Positions 18,360-26,395 of a stretch of DNA of 64,000 nucleotides are shown here, in pieces. Made by a program: the position numbers and the translations under genes. Source of the stretch: Parahaliea maris (GTDB taxonomy: Bacteria > Pseudomonadota > Gammaproteobacteria > Pseudomonadales > Halieaceae); the NCBI RefSeq assembly GCF_008064665.1, contig NZ_VRZA01000005.1, positions 248,001 to 312,000 of the forward strand, read 5' to 3'. Position 1 is the first letter of the stretch, and each line of letters starts with the position of its first letter. The notes under the pieces were generated by a model. It did not search any database and was not told where the DNA came from. It worked only from the letters and a program-made list of their open reading frames with translations.

Positions 18360-19895
18360 ATGGGATTTTCCCGGCATTACTTTTCGGTGGCACTGCGGGC
18401 GCTATTGCGCAACCGCGCCCAGGCTGCGCTGGCGGTACTGGGTGTGTGCATCGGCGTCGGCGCACTGGTGACCAGCCTGGCGCTCGGCCGCGGCGCCCAG
18501 GAGGCCATTGCCGACCAGCTGCTGGCAGCCGGGGCCAACATGATCGTGGTCACCGCCGGCAACTACCAGGCCGGCCGCTCCCACGACTACACGGCGCCGG
18601 CGGACCACGCCAGCCTGCTGCACCAATCGGGCCACTATTACGTGGCCAACCTGCGCCGCCAGGGCCCCGCCCTGTCCAGCGCCCTGTTCAACCCGGCGGA
18701 CAATTTCCTGTTCCGCCCGGTACATTTTGAAAACGACCCAATGGCGGTACACGACCACCCCACCGCCAAGGAACGCCTGGGCGATACCATGGCCGGGCTC
18801 GGCGCCGCAGCCACCCTCACCATCGAAGACGCCAGGGCCATTCGCGACAGCATCCCCGGCGTGCACCTGGTGGTCTCCGGGGTCCACGAAAACGCGCGCC
18901 TGACGGTCGAAAATGCACCGAAGCAGCGCTGGCTGACCCGGATGCATGGCACTGAGGAACAACTGCCCGAAGTACGGCCCGGCTGGAGCCTGCCCTACGG
19001 GCGTTTCTTTAACCGCAACGAGGTCGACGACAGCGCCCAGGTGCTGGTGCTGGGCCGGGTGGCCGCGGAGCGCCTGTTCGGCGCCGGCGTCGACCCCGTC
19101 GGCGAAACGGTACTGCTGTGGAACCAGCCCTTCGAGGTGGTGGGCGTCGTTGACAGCCGCAGCTGGGCCAGCACACCGGCAGTGGGCGACGACCAGTTCG
19201 ATGCCTTCTACGTGCCGGTGACCACGGTGCACCAACTGCTCAACCTGAGCATGCTCAACACCATCACCGTCACCACCCGGGCCATCGAGGGCACCTCACA
19301 GGTGGCGGACCAGATCCAGACCCTGTTGCGGGACCGCCACGGCATCACCGAGAGCATGCCCGATGACTTCACGGTCAAGTCCCAGGCGGAACAGGTACTG
19401 GGCAAGGGGCTGTCGCCGGATATTGCCCGCATCGTCAGTGGCAATCTCGCGCGGGTAGATGACCTGACCGTGGCGCAACTCTCCGGATCACTGCAACGCA
19501 CCAACCGCACCATGCTGGCCCTGCTCGCCGGTGTGGCCGCCGTTTCCCTGCTGGTGGGTGGTATCGGGGTGATGAACCTGCTGCTGCTGTCCGTGACCCA
19601 GCGCACCCGCGAGATAGGCCTGCGCATGGCCCTGGGTGCCAGGCCCAATGCCATCGCCACCCAGTTTCTGATCGAGTCCCTGCTGCTCAGCCTTTGCGGC
19701 GGCGTTCTCGGCGCCCTGCTGGGCCTCATTTCCGCTTCCAGCCTGGAAGGGGTTCTGCAGTGGTCCACCGTGGTTTCGCCGCTGTCCACCGTGCTCGCCA
19801 TTGGCGTGGCTGCGCTGCTCGGCATCGCTGCCGGCGTGTATCCCGCCACCAAGGCCTCGCGCCTCGACCCGATAGGAGCGCTGCACCATGAATAG
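18360..19895 (+). CDS. MacB-type ABC permease 1
   Basis: 511 residues. An N-terminal transmembrane helix (FSVALRALLRNRAQAALAVL) leads to a large periplasmic MacB-PCD domain, and three C-terminal helices form the FtsX domain (SLLVGGIGVMNLLLLSVTQR, TREIGLRMALGARPNAIATQ). It carries no ATPase domain, unlike E. coli MacB. The last four codons overlap the start of the small periplasmic protein gene by 8 bp, so translation is coupled. No MacA-like adaptor is encoded in the operon. Confidence 0.92.
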   Translation: MGFSRHYFSVALRALLRNRAQAALAVLGVCIGVGALVTSLALGRGAQEAIADQLLAAGANMIVVTAGNYQAGRSHDYTAPADHASLLHQSGHYYVANLRRQGPALSSALFNPADNFLFRPVHFENDPMAVHDHPTAKERLGDTMAGLGAAATLTIEDARAIRDSIPGVHLVVSGVHENARLTVENAPKQRWLTRMHGTEEQLPEVRPGWSLPYGRFFNRNEVDDSAQVLVLGRVAAERLFGAGVDPVGETVLLWNQPFEVVGVVDSRSWASTPAVGDDQFDAFYVPVTTVHQLLNLSMLNTITVTTRAIEGTSQVADQIQTLLRDRHGITESMPDDFTVKSQAEQVLGKGLSPDIARIVSGNLARVDDLTVAQLSGSLQRTNRTMLALLAGVAAVSLLVGGIGVMNLLLLSVTQRTREIGLRMALGARPNAIATQFLIESLLLSLCGGVLGALLGLISASSLEGVLQWSTVVSPLSTVLAIGVAALLGIAAGVYPATKASRLDPIGALHHE

Positions 19896-20397
19896 CGCCG
19901 CAACCCGCGCTGCGGAGCGCAAGGGAGATTCCGCACTCGCACTGATCCTGCTGTTGCTCCTGCTGCTGACCGCACCCGGCGGCGAGGCCCACGAGGATGA
20001 GGAACACGGCGCCAGCGACGCCCGCCACGGCGGTTACGTGATGATGCACAACGACTTGCACTTCGAACTGGTACTGACGCCGGGCGGTGAACTACAGCTC
20101 TACTACAGCGACGCCCGCCGAGCCGAACTGCCGGCTATCGTGGTTTCCGACGTCGCCATCGAAGTGGACCGCAATGGTGAGGCGGCGGAGTTTGTCGCCC
20201 TGCAGATCAGCCCCGGCGGCGATTTCTGGCTAGGCCAGGCACAGCCTGTCACCCGGCCGGACACCATCATTCGTATCGGCTTTGTGTTCCAGGGCGATCC
20301 CTTACTGGTGGAAGTGCCCGCCAGCGCCTTCCTGCAGCCGCCTCCCGTCATGAGTGCCGGCCTTTACCTTTCCCCAGAGCGAGTGAGCAGATGCTGA
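19888..20397 (+). CDS. Small exported His/Asp-rich protein between ABC permease genes
   Basis: 169 residues, family not recognised. A hydrophobic stretch at about 16-29 looks like a signal sequence. The mature start is acidic and His-rich (HEDEEHGASDARHGG), followed by a beta-rich domain (HNDLHFELVLTPGGELQLYY) of a kind seen in small periplasmic proteins near metal-efflux genes. It overlaps the permease genes on both sides (8 bp before, 7 bp after), so it is surely made with them. A periplasmic accessory or metal-binding partner of the transporter is my inference. Confidence 0.75.
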   Translation: MNSAATRAAERKGDSALALILLLLLLLTAPGGEAHEDEEHGASDARHGGYVMMHNDLHFELVLTPGGELQLYYSDARRAELPAIVVSDVAIEVDRNGEAAEFVALQISPGGDFWLGQAQPVTRPDTIIRIGFVFQGDPLLVEVPASAFLQPPPVMSAGLYLSPERVSRC

Positions 20398-21812
20398 TCA
20401 ATCTACACACAGCCACCCGGGCCTTGCGCCAAAACCGCTTGCAGGCCGCCCTGACACTCTGCGGCATGAGTATCGGGGTAGCGATGGTAGTGATCGTGTC
20501 CGGTCTCGGCCGCGGCGCGCAACTGCAGATCGAGTCCCAGATCGAGAGCGCCGGCCCCACCCTCATCAGTGTCCGTTCGGGCAACTTCTCTACCGCCGCC
20601 GTCACGGGCAACGGCGAGCAGGACAGCAGCGGCGGTGAAGTCTCCCAGGGCCCGGTCGACCCCTTTGGCCTCCAGACTGATCCGATCAGCGACGCGGCCC
20701 CCGTCACGCCGGTGACCGTGCGCAAAACCCGCCATCGCTCACCTGCCTGGCCCCTGACCCAGGCCGAAGTGGACGCCATCGCCAGCCAGGTTGAGGATGT
20801 GCGCTCGGTCGCTGCCAGTGTCGCCGGCAACGTGAGCCTCGACGAGCAGCCCCAGCTGCGCATTCGGGTTGCGCGAGTCCACGGGTTCCAGACCGACTGG
20901 GAGGTCATGAGTGGCTGGAAAGTCTTGCGGGGGCGTATGGTAACAGCCCAGGAGCACGCTGCCGGAACCCCGGTCATGCTGGTCAGCCCGGCAGTAGCGC
21001 AACGCCTGTGGCCGGATCAGGACCCCCTGTTACAACAGCTGTCATTCGCCGGACAGGACGTTGCCGTGGTCGGGGTCGTGGACATCGAGGACGAAAGCAG
21101 CTCCATCGTGGTGCCCACCGTGCACGTGCCCATGACCCTGGCCCAGCAACTGCTGGATGGCCAGTCCTTTGATGAGATAAACGTCCGCAGCCGCTCGGTC
21201 GCCACGACCAGCGGTGTCGCCCAGGCCATCCGCCGGGTGTTGCGGGAGCAACGCCAGCTGGCGGACGACACCTTTGACGATTTCCGTGTCACCACCCAGA
21301 GCACCTCCTCCATGCCCAGCCTGGGTACCGACCCCCGGCTGTCTCGCGCGGTTCACGCCAACCTCGTAGAGCTGGAAAAGGTGTCCTGGGAAGAGATGGC
21401 CGCCAGCCTGCGTCAGGCCGGTCGGACTTTTACCCTGTTGCTCACCGGCGCGGCTGCCGTTTCCCTGCTCGTCGGTGGCATCGGCGTCATGAATATCATG
21501 CTGGTTTCGGTGGTCGCACGCACCCGGGAGATCGGCCTGCGTCTCGCCCTCGGCGCACGTATGCAGGACATCATGCTGCAGTTTATCGCCGAGGCCGTAA
21601 CGCTCGCCGTTGCCGGTGGCTGCCTCGGGCTGGTACTGGGCTACCTGGGCCTGCTGGTGGCCCAGCAGAGTTTTCACTGGGCCGCCGTACTGGAGCCGGC
21701 CATGGTGATGGCAGCGCTGGTGATGGCGATGCTGACCGGCATTGTGTTCGGCTACGGCCCCGCCCGCCGCGCCGCCCGGCTGGACCCGGTGGTGGCGCTA
21801 AAAGCCGAGTAG
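20391..21812 (+). CDS. MacB-type ABC permease 2
   Basis: 473 residues with the MacB layout: first helix in LHTATRALRQNRLQAALTLC, a periplasmic domain, then the FtsX core (SLLVGGIGVMNIMLVSVVAR, TREIGLRLALGARMQDIMLQ). No ATPase domain. The ATG at 20391 lies inside the end of the preceding gene, indicating coupling. Its 3' end, including the stop codon, is duplicated downstream as a 28-bp tandem repeat. Confidence 0.92.
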   Translation: MLINLHTATRALRQNRLQAALTLCGMSIGVAMVVIVSGLGRGAQLQIESQIESAGPTLISVRSGNFSTAAVTGNGEQDSSGGEVSQGPVDPFGLQTDPISDAAPVTPVTVRKTRHRSPAWPLTQAEVDAIASQVEDVRSVAASVAGNVSLDEQPQLRIRVARVHGFQTDWEVMSGWKVLRGRMVTAQEHAAGTPVMLVSPAVAQRLWPDQDPLLQQLSFAGQDVAVVGVVDIEDESSSIVVPTVHVPMTLAQQLLDGQSFDEINVRSRSVATTSGVAQAIRRVLREQRQLADDTFDDFRVTTQSTSSMPSLGTDPRLSRAVHANLVELEKVSWEEMAASLRQAGRTFTLLLTGAAAVSLLVGGIGVMNIMLVSVVARTREIGLRLALGARMQDIMLQFIAEAVTLAVAGGCLGLVLGYLGLLVAQQSFHWAAVLEPAMVMAALVMAMLTGIVFGYGPARRAARLDPVVALKAE

Positions 21813-21868
21813 CGGCGGTGAATTGGTAAAAGCCGAGTAGCGGCGGTGAACTCACAAGAGCCGAGTAG
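21800..21868. repeat. 28-bp tandem repeat duplicating the end of permease 2
   Basis: Unit 1 at 21800-21827, unit 2 at 21828-21855 and a partial third at 21856-21868. Each begins AAAAGCCGAGTAGCGGCGG (third: AAGAGCCGAGTAG). The stop codon TAG of permease 2 is within unit 1, so the following copies are untranslated echoes of the gene end. Confidence 0.9.
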
Positions 21869-21933
21869 TCTTCTTTCCCAACCCGGTCCACCAGTGAAGG
21901 TGTCGGGCCGAATTCTGATGCAGGAGTAAAACG

Positions 21934-23280
21934 ATGTTTGCGACGATGCCAGTTAACTTCCGCCTGGCGCTCCGGTCCCTGAACCGGAACCGGATGCGTA
22001 CCCTGCTGACGATGCTCGGGATCATCATTGGCGTGGCAGCGGTGCTGACCATGGTCGCCCTCGGCACCGGCGCACGCGGGTCGGTAGAGGGCGAGATCAC
22101 CTCCGCCGGCACCAACCTGGTGTTCGTCAAGGCCGGCAACTACACCCGGGGCGGTGAAAGCGTCGGTATTGTCGCCGGACGCGGTGCCGCCACCAGCCTG
22201 GTGCCGGCCGACGCCGAGGCCATCGTCGAACAGGTCGACGGCGTCCTCGCGGTGAGCCCGGGCGTGGCGGTACGCACCTTCCTGACCAGTGGCGAGGCCA
22301 GGGCCTTCGCCAGGGTCCAGGGCATTGCCCCGGCGTACGCCGAAATGTATTCCTGGAATATCAGCCCGGGCCGCATGTTCTCCAACAGCGATACCAGCGA
22401 CGCCATATTGGGCCGGGCACTGGCGGACCAGCTGTTCGGGGCCGGCAGCGACCCGGTGGGCCAGGTGCTGAGTATACGCAACCATTCATTCACCGTGATC
22501 GGCGTCACCGACGGCCAGGCCGATGATCACGCCGATGTCGTGTTCGTACCCTGGGCCACGCTGCAGGGCGTCCTTGGCCTCGGTCACATCGAGAGTATTA
22601 CCCTCGCAGCGGAAAAAGCGGGCGAGGCCTCCAGAATCCAGGCCGAGATCACCAACCTGCTGCGCCTGCGGCACGGGATCAGCGACGGCAGCGCCGAAAC
22701 GCAGGACGGCTATCTCGCTGCCCAGAGCAGCGTGGGCGGTATCCCCGATGATTTCACCGTGGAGACCCAGGCCGCCCAGGCCCTGACCCGCGGGCTCTAC
22801 ACCCCGGCGGCCGCCTTCGCCCTGGCCAACCTGCCCAAACTCGACGAGGTCACCCTGGACGAGATGTCCGACACCCTGGACAAGGCGAGTAACACCATGA
22901 CCGCCCTGCTGGCGAGTATCGCCGGCGTTTCCCTGGTGGTGGGTGGAATCGGCATCATGAACATCATGCTGGTCTCGGTCACCGAACGCACCCGCGAAAT
23001 CGGACTGCGCATGGCCGCCGGCGCCCGCTCAGCCGATGTCGCACTGCAGTTCCTGGTGGAGGCCATCACCCTCAGCCTGCTCGGCGGGTTGATCGGCCTG
23101 GTCACCGGAATACTGTGCGCCCAGGCGATTGGCTGGTCCCTCGGCTGGCCCGCTGAAGTTCCCCTTGCTGCCATGGCTCTGGCCATTGGCATCGCCGGCG
23201 CGGTCGGTTTGCTGTTCGGCAGCTATCCCGCACGCCGTGCCTCCCTGCTCGACCCGATAGATGCACTGCGGACGGAATAA
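21934..23280 (+). CDS. MacB-type ABC permease 3
   Basis: 448 residues, the closest of the three to the classical MacB membrane part: NFRLALRSLNRNRMRTLLTM at the start, GTGARGSVEGEITSAGTNLV at the start of the periplasmic domain, and a C-terminal FtsX core (SLVVGGIGIMNIMLVSVTER, TREIGLRMAAGARSADVALQ). It lies 121 bp after permease 2, the gap being largely the 28-bp repeat. It probably shares the single upstream ATPase. Confidence 0.92.
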   Translation: MFATMPVNFRLALRSLNRNRMRTLLTMLGIIIGVAAVLTMVALGTGARGSVEGEITSAGTNLVFVKAGNYTRGGESVGIVAGRGAATSLVPADAEAIVEQVDGVLAVSPGVAVRTFLTSGEARAFARVQGIAPAYAEMYSWNISPGRMFSNSDTSDAILGRALADQLFGAGSDPVGQVLSIRNHSFTVIGVTDGQADDHADVVFVPWATLQGVLGLGHIESITLAAEKAGEASRIQAEITNLLRLRHGISDGSAETQDGYLAAQSSVGGIPDDFTVETQAAQALTRGLYTPAAAFALANLPKLDEVTLDEMSDTLDKASNTMTALLASIAGVSLVVGGIGIMNIMLVSVTERTREIGLRMAAGARSADVALQFLVEAITLSLLGGLIGLVTGILCAQAIGWSLGWPAEVPLAAMALAIGIAGAVGLLFGSYPARRASLLDPIDALRTE

Positions 23281-23326
23281 CGGGAACTCACCGTCTCCGG
23301 TGGCTTCCACCGGGGTAAGAGGGTAC

Positions 23327-24637
23327 ATGGCGTTACTGGCGGCGCTGAGCTTTTGCGCCGGAGTGGCGCTCGCCGCGACGGGTTACTGGTTCGGGGATAC
23401 ACCTGAAGCGCAGCTGGATCGCCTGGGTGAGCGCTACGTCCGTCTGGCCCTGGCACTGGCCCAACAGCACCCGGAGGAGCTCGACAGCTATTGGGGGCCG
23501 ACGGATCTGAAAGCGGCCGGCGCGGAGAGCGACCTGGAAACGCTGCAACGGGAGGTTGCAGCCCTGAGTGCTGATCTCGCTGCGCTCTCTACATCCGCCA
23601 CACCCGCCGAGCCAGCCGGGCTGGACCAGCGCAAACGAAACCTGATCGAACACGCTGTGCAGCTGCAGCATATCTTGGCTGCAGTGGCGGGAAACAGCGG
23701 CCTCAGCTTCGCGGATGAGGCAGCACAGCTCTATGACCTGCCCCTGCCGAAACTGGAGGATGGGCGACGCCGGGCGATCCTTGATGAACTCGACACCCTG
23801 GTCGCGGGTCGCGGCAATCTCGCCTGGCGGGTGGCGAACTTCCAACGCCAGTTCCTGGTACCGGCAGAGAGTCGTCGCGGGGTATTTGAACGCGCCCTGG
23901 CGGAATGTCGGCAGCGCACTCTGGCCCACCTCTCGCTCCCGGCCGGGGAAGCGTTGAGCCTGGCGTGGAGCCGCGACGTCACCTCGCCCTGGCACACCTA
24001 CCAGGGCGATTACCACAGCGTGCTGCAGGTGAACGATCTGCGCATCGCCTTTGCGTCCCAGGCCCTCGATATCGCCTGCCACGAAGGCTACCCGGGACAC
24101 CACACCCAGTTTGTCCTGCGCGACCAGGCGGCCGACAGCGCTATGGACGGCGCGGTGGAAAATACCCTCGCCCTGCTGCGCACCCCCCAATCCGCCCTGC
24201 GCGAGGCCACCGCCAACCTCGGGGTCGACCTGCTGTTCACCACCGACGAACGACTGGCCTTCGAATCCCAGGTGCTGCTGCCGCTGGCAGGTGTGGACAG
24301 CATGCAACTCGACACACACCATCGCATAAACCGGTTGCTGGCAGAGCTGGCGCCCTACGCCATCCCGGTGCTGGCCCAGTATCACGACGGCACGCTGAGC
24401 GCGGCCGTTGCCATTCGCCAACTCGAGCGCCAGGCGCTGGTCTCCAACCCGGTGGAACTGCTCGAATTTGTCGATCATTACGGTGCGTACAGTGCGGCCT
24501 ACACGACCGCCCGGGCACCACTGCTGCAACGACTGTCCCTGGGGGCCGGCGCGAATAAAACAGATTGGAGGGCGCTGACAGCACTGTTTCAACAGGGCTC
24601 GCTGGCACCTGTGCCCGCCCTCACCGGGGGCCCGTGA
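23327..24637 (+). CDS. DUF885-type zinc metallopeptidase, membrane-anchored or exported
   Basis: 436 residues. The start MALLAALSFCAGVALAATGY is a signal peptide or anchor. The catalytic motif HEGYPGHHTQF begins at His252, matching the HExxPGHH of DUF885 proteins, in which the two His and Glu are expected to bind zinc. The protein is shorter than many DUF885 members (often near 600 residues), mainly in the N-terminal part. The ATG at 23327 follows AAGAGGG; the frame opens earlier but those codons have no ribosome site. It is the last gene of the ABC operon, 46 bp after permease 3. Confidence 0.85.
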   Translation: MALLAALSFCAGVALAATGYWFGDTPEAQLDRLGERYVRLALALAQQHPEELDSYWGPTDLKAAGAESDLETLQREVAALSADLAALSTSATPAEPAGLDQRKRNLIEHAVQLQHILAAVAGNSGLSFADEAAQLYDLPLPKLEDGRRRAILDELDTLVAGRGNLAWRVANFQRQFLVPAESRRGVFERALAECRQRTLAHLSLPAGEALSLAWSRDVTSPWHTYQGDYHSVLQVNDLRIAFASQALDIACHEGYPGHHTQFVLRDQAADSAMDGAVENTLALLRTPQSALREATANLGVDLLFTTDERLAFESQVLLPLAGVDSMQLDTHHRINRLLAELAPYAIPVLAQYHDGTLSAAVAIRQLERQALVSNPVELLEFVDHYGAYSAAYTTARAPLLQRLSLGAGANKTDWRALTALFQQGSLAPVPALTGGP

Positions 24638-24668
24638 ATCTCGGCGGCCGTCTCGCCTTACCGCTGGG

Positions 24669-25925
24669 CTAGAGGGTTCGCAGAAAAGCTTCCAGATCCC
24701 TGAGTTGGGCTGCGTCCAGGCCCAGCGGTTCCGCCTCGTTGTGACCGATGGCTGCCTGTTCGGCCCGGTTGTAATGATCCAGTACGGCGGCCAGGTCGGC
24801 AATCTGTCCCTTGTGCATGTAAGGCGCGGTGTACGCAGCATTGCGCAGCGAAGGCGCCCTGAAAGCCGCGATCAGGGTCATTCCCTTGCGCACAAAGCGC
24901 AATTCCTGGCACTGCTGGGGCGCTGCATCACTGTAGTCTCCCAGGCAGTTGAAGGGGTCTGCCAGCACCTGGCCGAGGCCGAGACTGCGGCCCAGGTCAG
25001 GTCGCTCACCTTCGGGTGGCAGGACACCTGTATTGTGGAACTCATTGTTTGTGAACAACGGGCCGTTATGACACTCGATGCAACGGCCGCCGGAGATGAA
25101 CAGGCGCAGTCCACGCTGCTCCGCCGGGTTCAGGATGACTCCTTCCTGAGAGCCGGCCTGTCCGAGACTCCGGGCAAAGTCGTCAAAGCGGGTTCGTTGC
25201 GGCAGCAAGGTGCGCTCGTAGGCGGCGATGGCCTTGCCCATATTGGCAAAGACCCGGTTGACACGATCGCGGCTGGCGGGCGTCATCTCCTGCCAGGCGG
25301 CCTGCCATTCCGCCTTGCCTAGCGGGCTGGCGTGCTCGGGAAATTGCGCGGGATCACTGAAATCCGGCAGCGGACCGAACAGCGTTGCGTAGGGTTCGCG
25401 ATACTCCGGCAGTTCGCTGAACAGGCGGACGTAAAACATCCGGTTACCGCCATGCTCCACCGGATCTTCCAGTGGCGCCAGGGCCTGGGCCCACAGGCTG
25501 TCCCGGCGGCCGTCCCAGAACTGCCACGGACTATAGGCAGCGCCCACCGCACTCATGGTGTGGCGCGCTGAGGTGCCAACACCCTGCCCCAGTACCTTAC
25601 CATCGGTAAAGTGCAGTGCACTCTGGTGGCAGCTGGCGCAGGAAATCTCGCCGTTGCTGCTGAACCGGGGATCGAAGAACAATCGTTCGCCCAACTGCCT
25701 GGCGGCTGGCTGGTCAGCAACGGCGTTACCCGGGCTGGGTGGCGGCGGTGGCAAGGCGTCCAGGGACAGGGACTGAATCAGTCCGATCTCGCTTTCGCTC
25801 CAGACGGGGGCGACATCTGCATGGTGATCCGACGTGCCCGAACAGGCCACACCGAGGACGACCGACAGGGCGACCAGTGCCATTTTCGCCCTGGCCTGGA
25901 CTCCGGTGCAGTTCAGCGATCTCAT
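24669..25925 (-). CDS. Di-heme cytochrome c peroxidase (MauG/CcpA family)
   Basis: 418 residues with two c-heme sites, Cys96-x2-Cys99-His100 (CASCH) and Cys282-x2-Cys285-His286 (CIECH). The leader (ALVALSVVLGVACSG) has a possible lipobox, so the enzyme is periplasmic, perhaps anchored. Typical blocks include LGERLFFDPRFSSNGEISC and FRAPSLRNAAYTAPYMHKG. It could reduce H2O2 or, like MauG, oxidise a partner protein. Its ATG overlaps the stop of the upstream YtkA-like gene (ATGA), so the two are made together. Confidence 0.93.
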   Translation of the reverse strand: MRSLNCTGVQARAKMALVALSVVLGVACSGTSDHHADVAPVWSESEIGLIQSLSLDALPPPPPSPGNAVADQPAARQLGERLFFDPRFSSNGEISCASCHQSALHFTDGKVLGQGVGTSARHTMSAVGAAYSPWQFWDGRRDSLWAQALAPLEDPVEHGGNRMFYVRLFSELPEYREPYATLFGPLPDFSDPAQFPEHASPLGKAEWQAAWQEMTPASRDRVNRVFANMGKAIAAYERTLLPQRTRFDDFARSLGQAGSQEGVILNPAEQRGLRLFISGGRCIECHNGPLFTNNEFHNTGVLPPEGERPDLGRSLGLGQVLADPFNCLGDYSDAAPQQCQELRFVRKGMTLIAAFRAPSLRNAAYTAPYMHKGQIADLAAVLDHYNRAEQAAIGHNEAEPLGLDAAQLRDLEAFLRTL

Positions 25926-26350
25926 AGGCTCAGGGTAATGACCACCTCGTCGCTCAGTGCCCCGGCGGTTATCTGCAGGCGAACTTCCCAGTTACCGGGC
26001 ATATGAAAACGCAAACCGTCGATGCGGTAGTCGCCCGCCCCTGCGGCCTCAATCACCTGCGGCCGGGTGGGCAGGCCGTGGTTGTGGGCCGGCATGCCAC
26101 CATCCACTGCAATGACGGCACCGGTGACCGGCCTGCCCTCGGCGTCCTCCAGCTGTAGTTGCCAACTGTGCATCCGGTTGATGACGATGGGCTCGGAGGT
26201 GTAGGTAACGCGAAAATACCCCTGTGCCGATGTAAAGGCAGCGACCGCGGTAGTGGCAGGAAGCGGCTCCGCCCACAGTCTGACTGCCACCAGCATCGGC
26301 ACCGCGAACAGGACCGCCAGGGTCAGCCACGACATGGAACGTTTCAGCAT
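25922..26350 (-). CDS. YtkA/FixH-like periplasmic protein
   Basis: 142 residues: one N-terminal membrane helix or signal anchor, then an immunoglobulin-like beta domain. The conserved GGMPAHNHGLPTRPQV block is the hallmark of this small family and could bind a metal such as copper. The ATG at 26350 follows AAGG; a GTG two codons earlier is also in frame. Its stop codon overlaps the start of the cytochrome c peroxidase, a coupling that suggests partner function (substrate or metal donor), which is inference. Confidence 0.8.
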   Translation of the reverse strand: MLKRSMSWLTLAVLFAVPMLVAVRLWAEPLPATTAVAAFTSAQGYFRVTYTSEPIVINRMHSWQLQLEDAEGRPVTGAVIAVDGGMPAHNHGLPTRPQVIEAAGAGDYRIDGLRFHMPGNWEVRLQITAGALSDEVVITLSL

Positions 26351-26395
26351 GCCCACCTTTCCCGTAGTTTCTTGCGATCAGTCACTGGACAGACA

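Noticed and set aside
19888-20397. Frameshifted continuation of ABC permease 1
   Set aside because: The overlapping frame has its own ATG, a signal sequence and a folded-domain pattern, and permease 1 is already full length.
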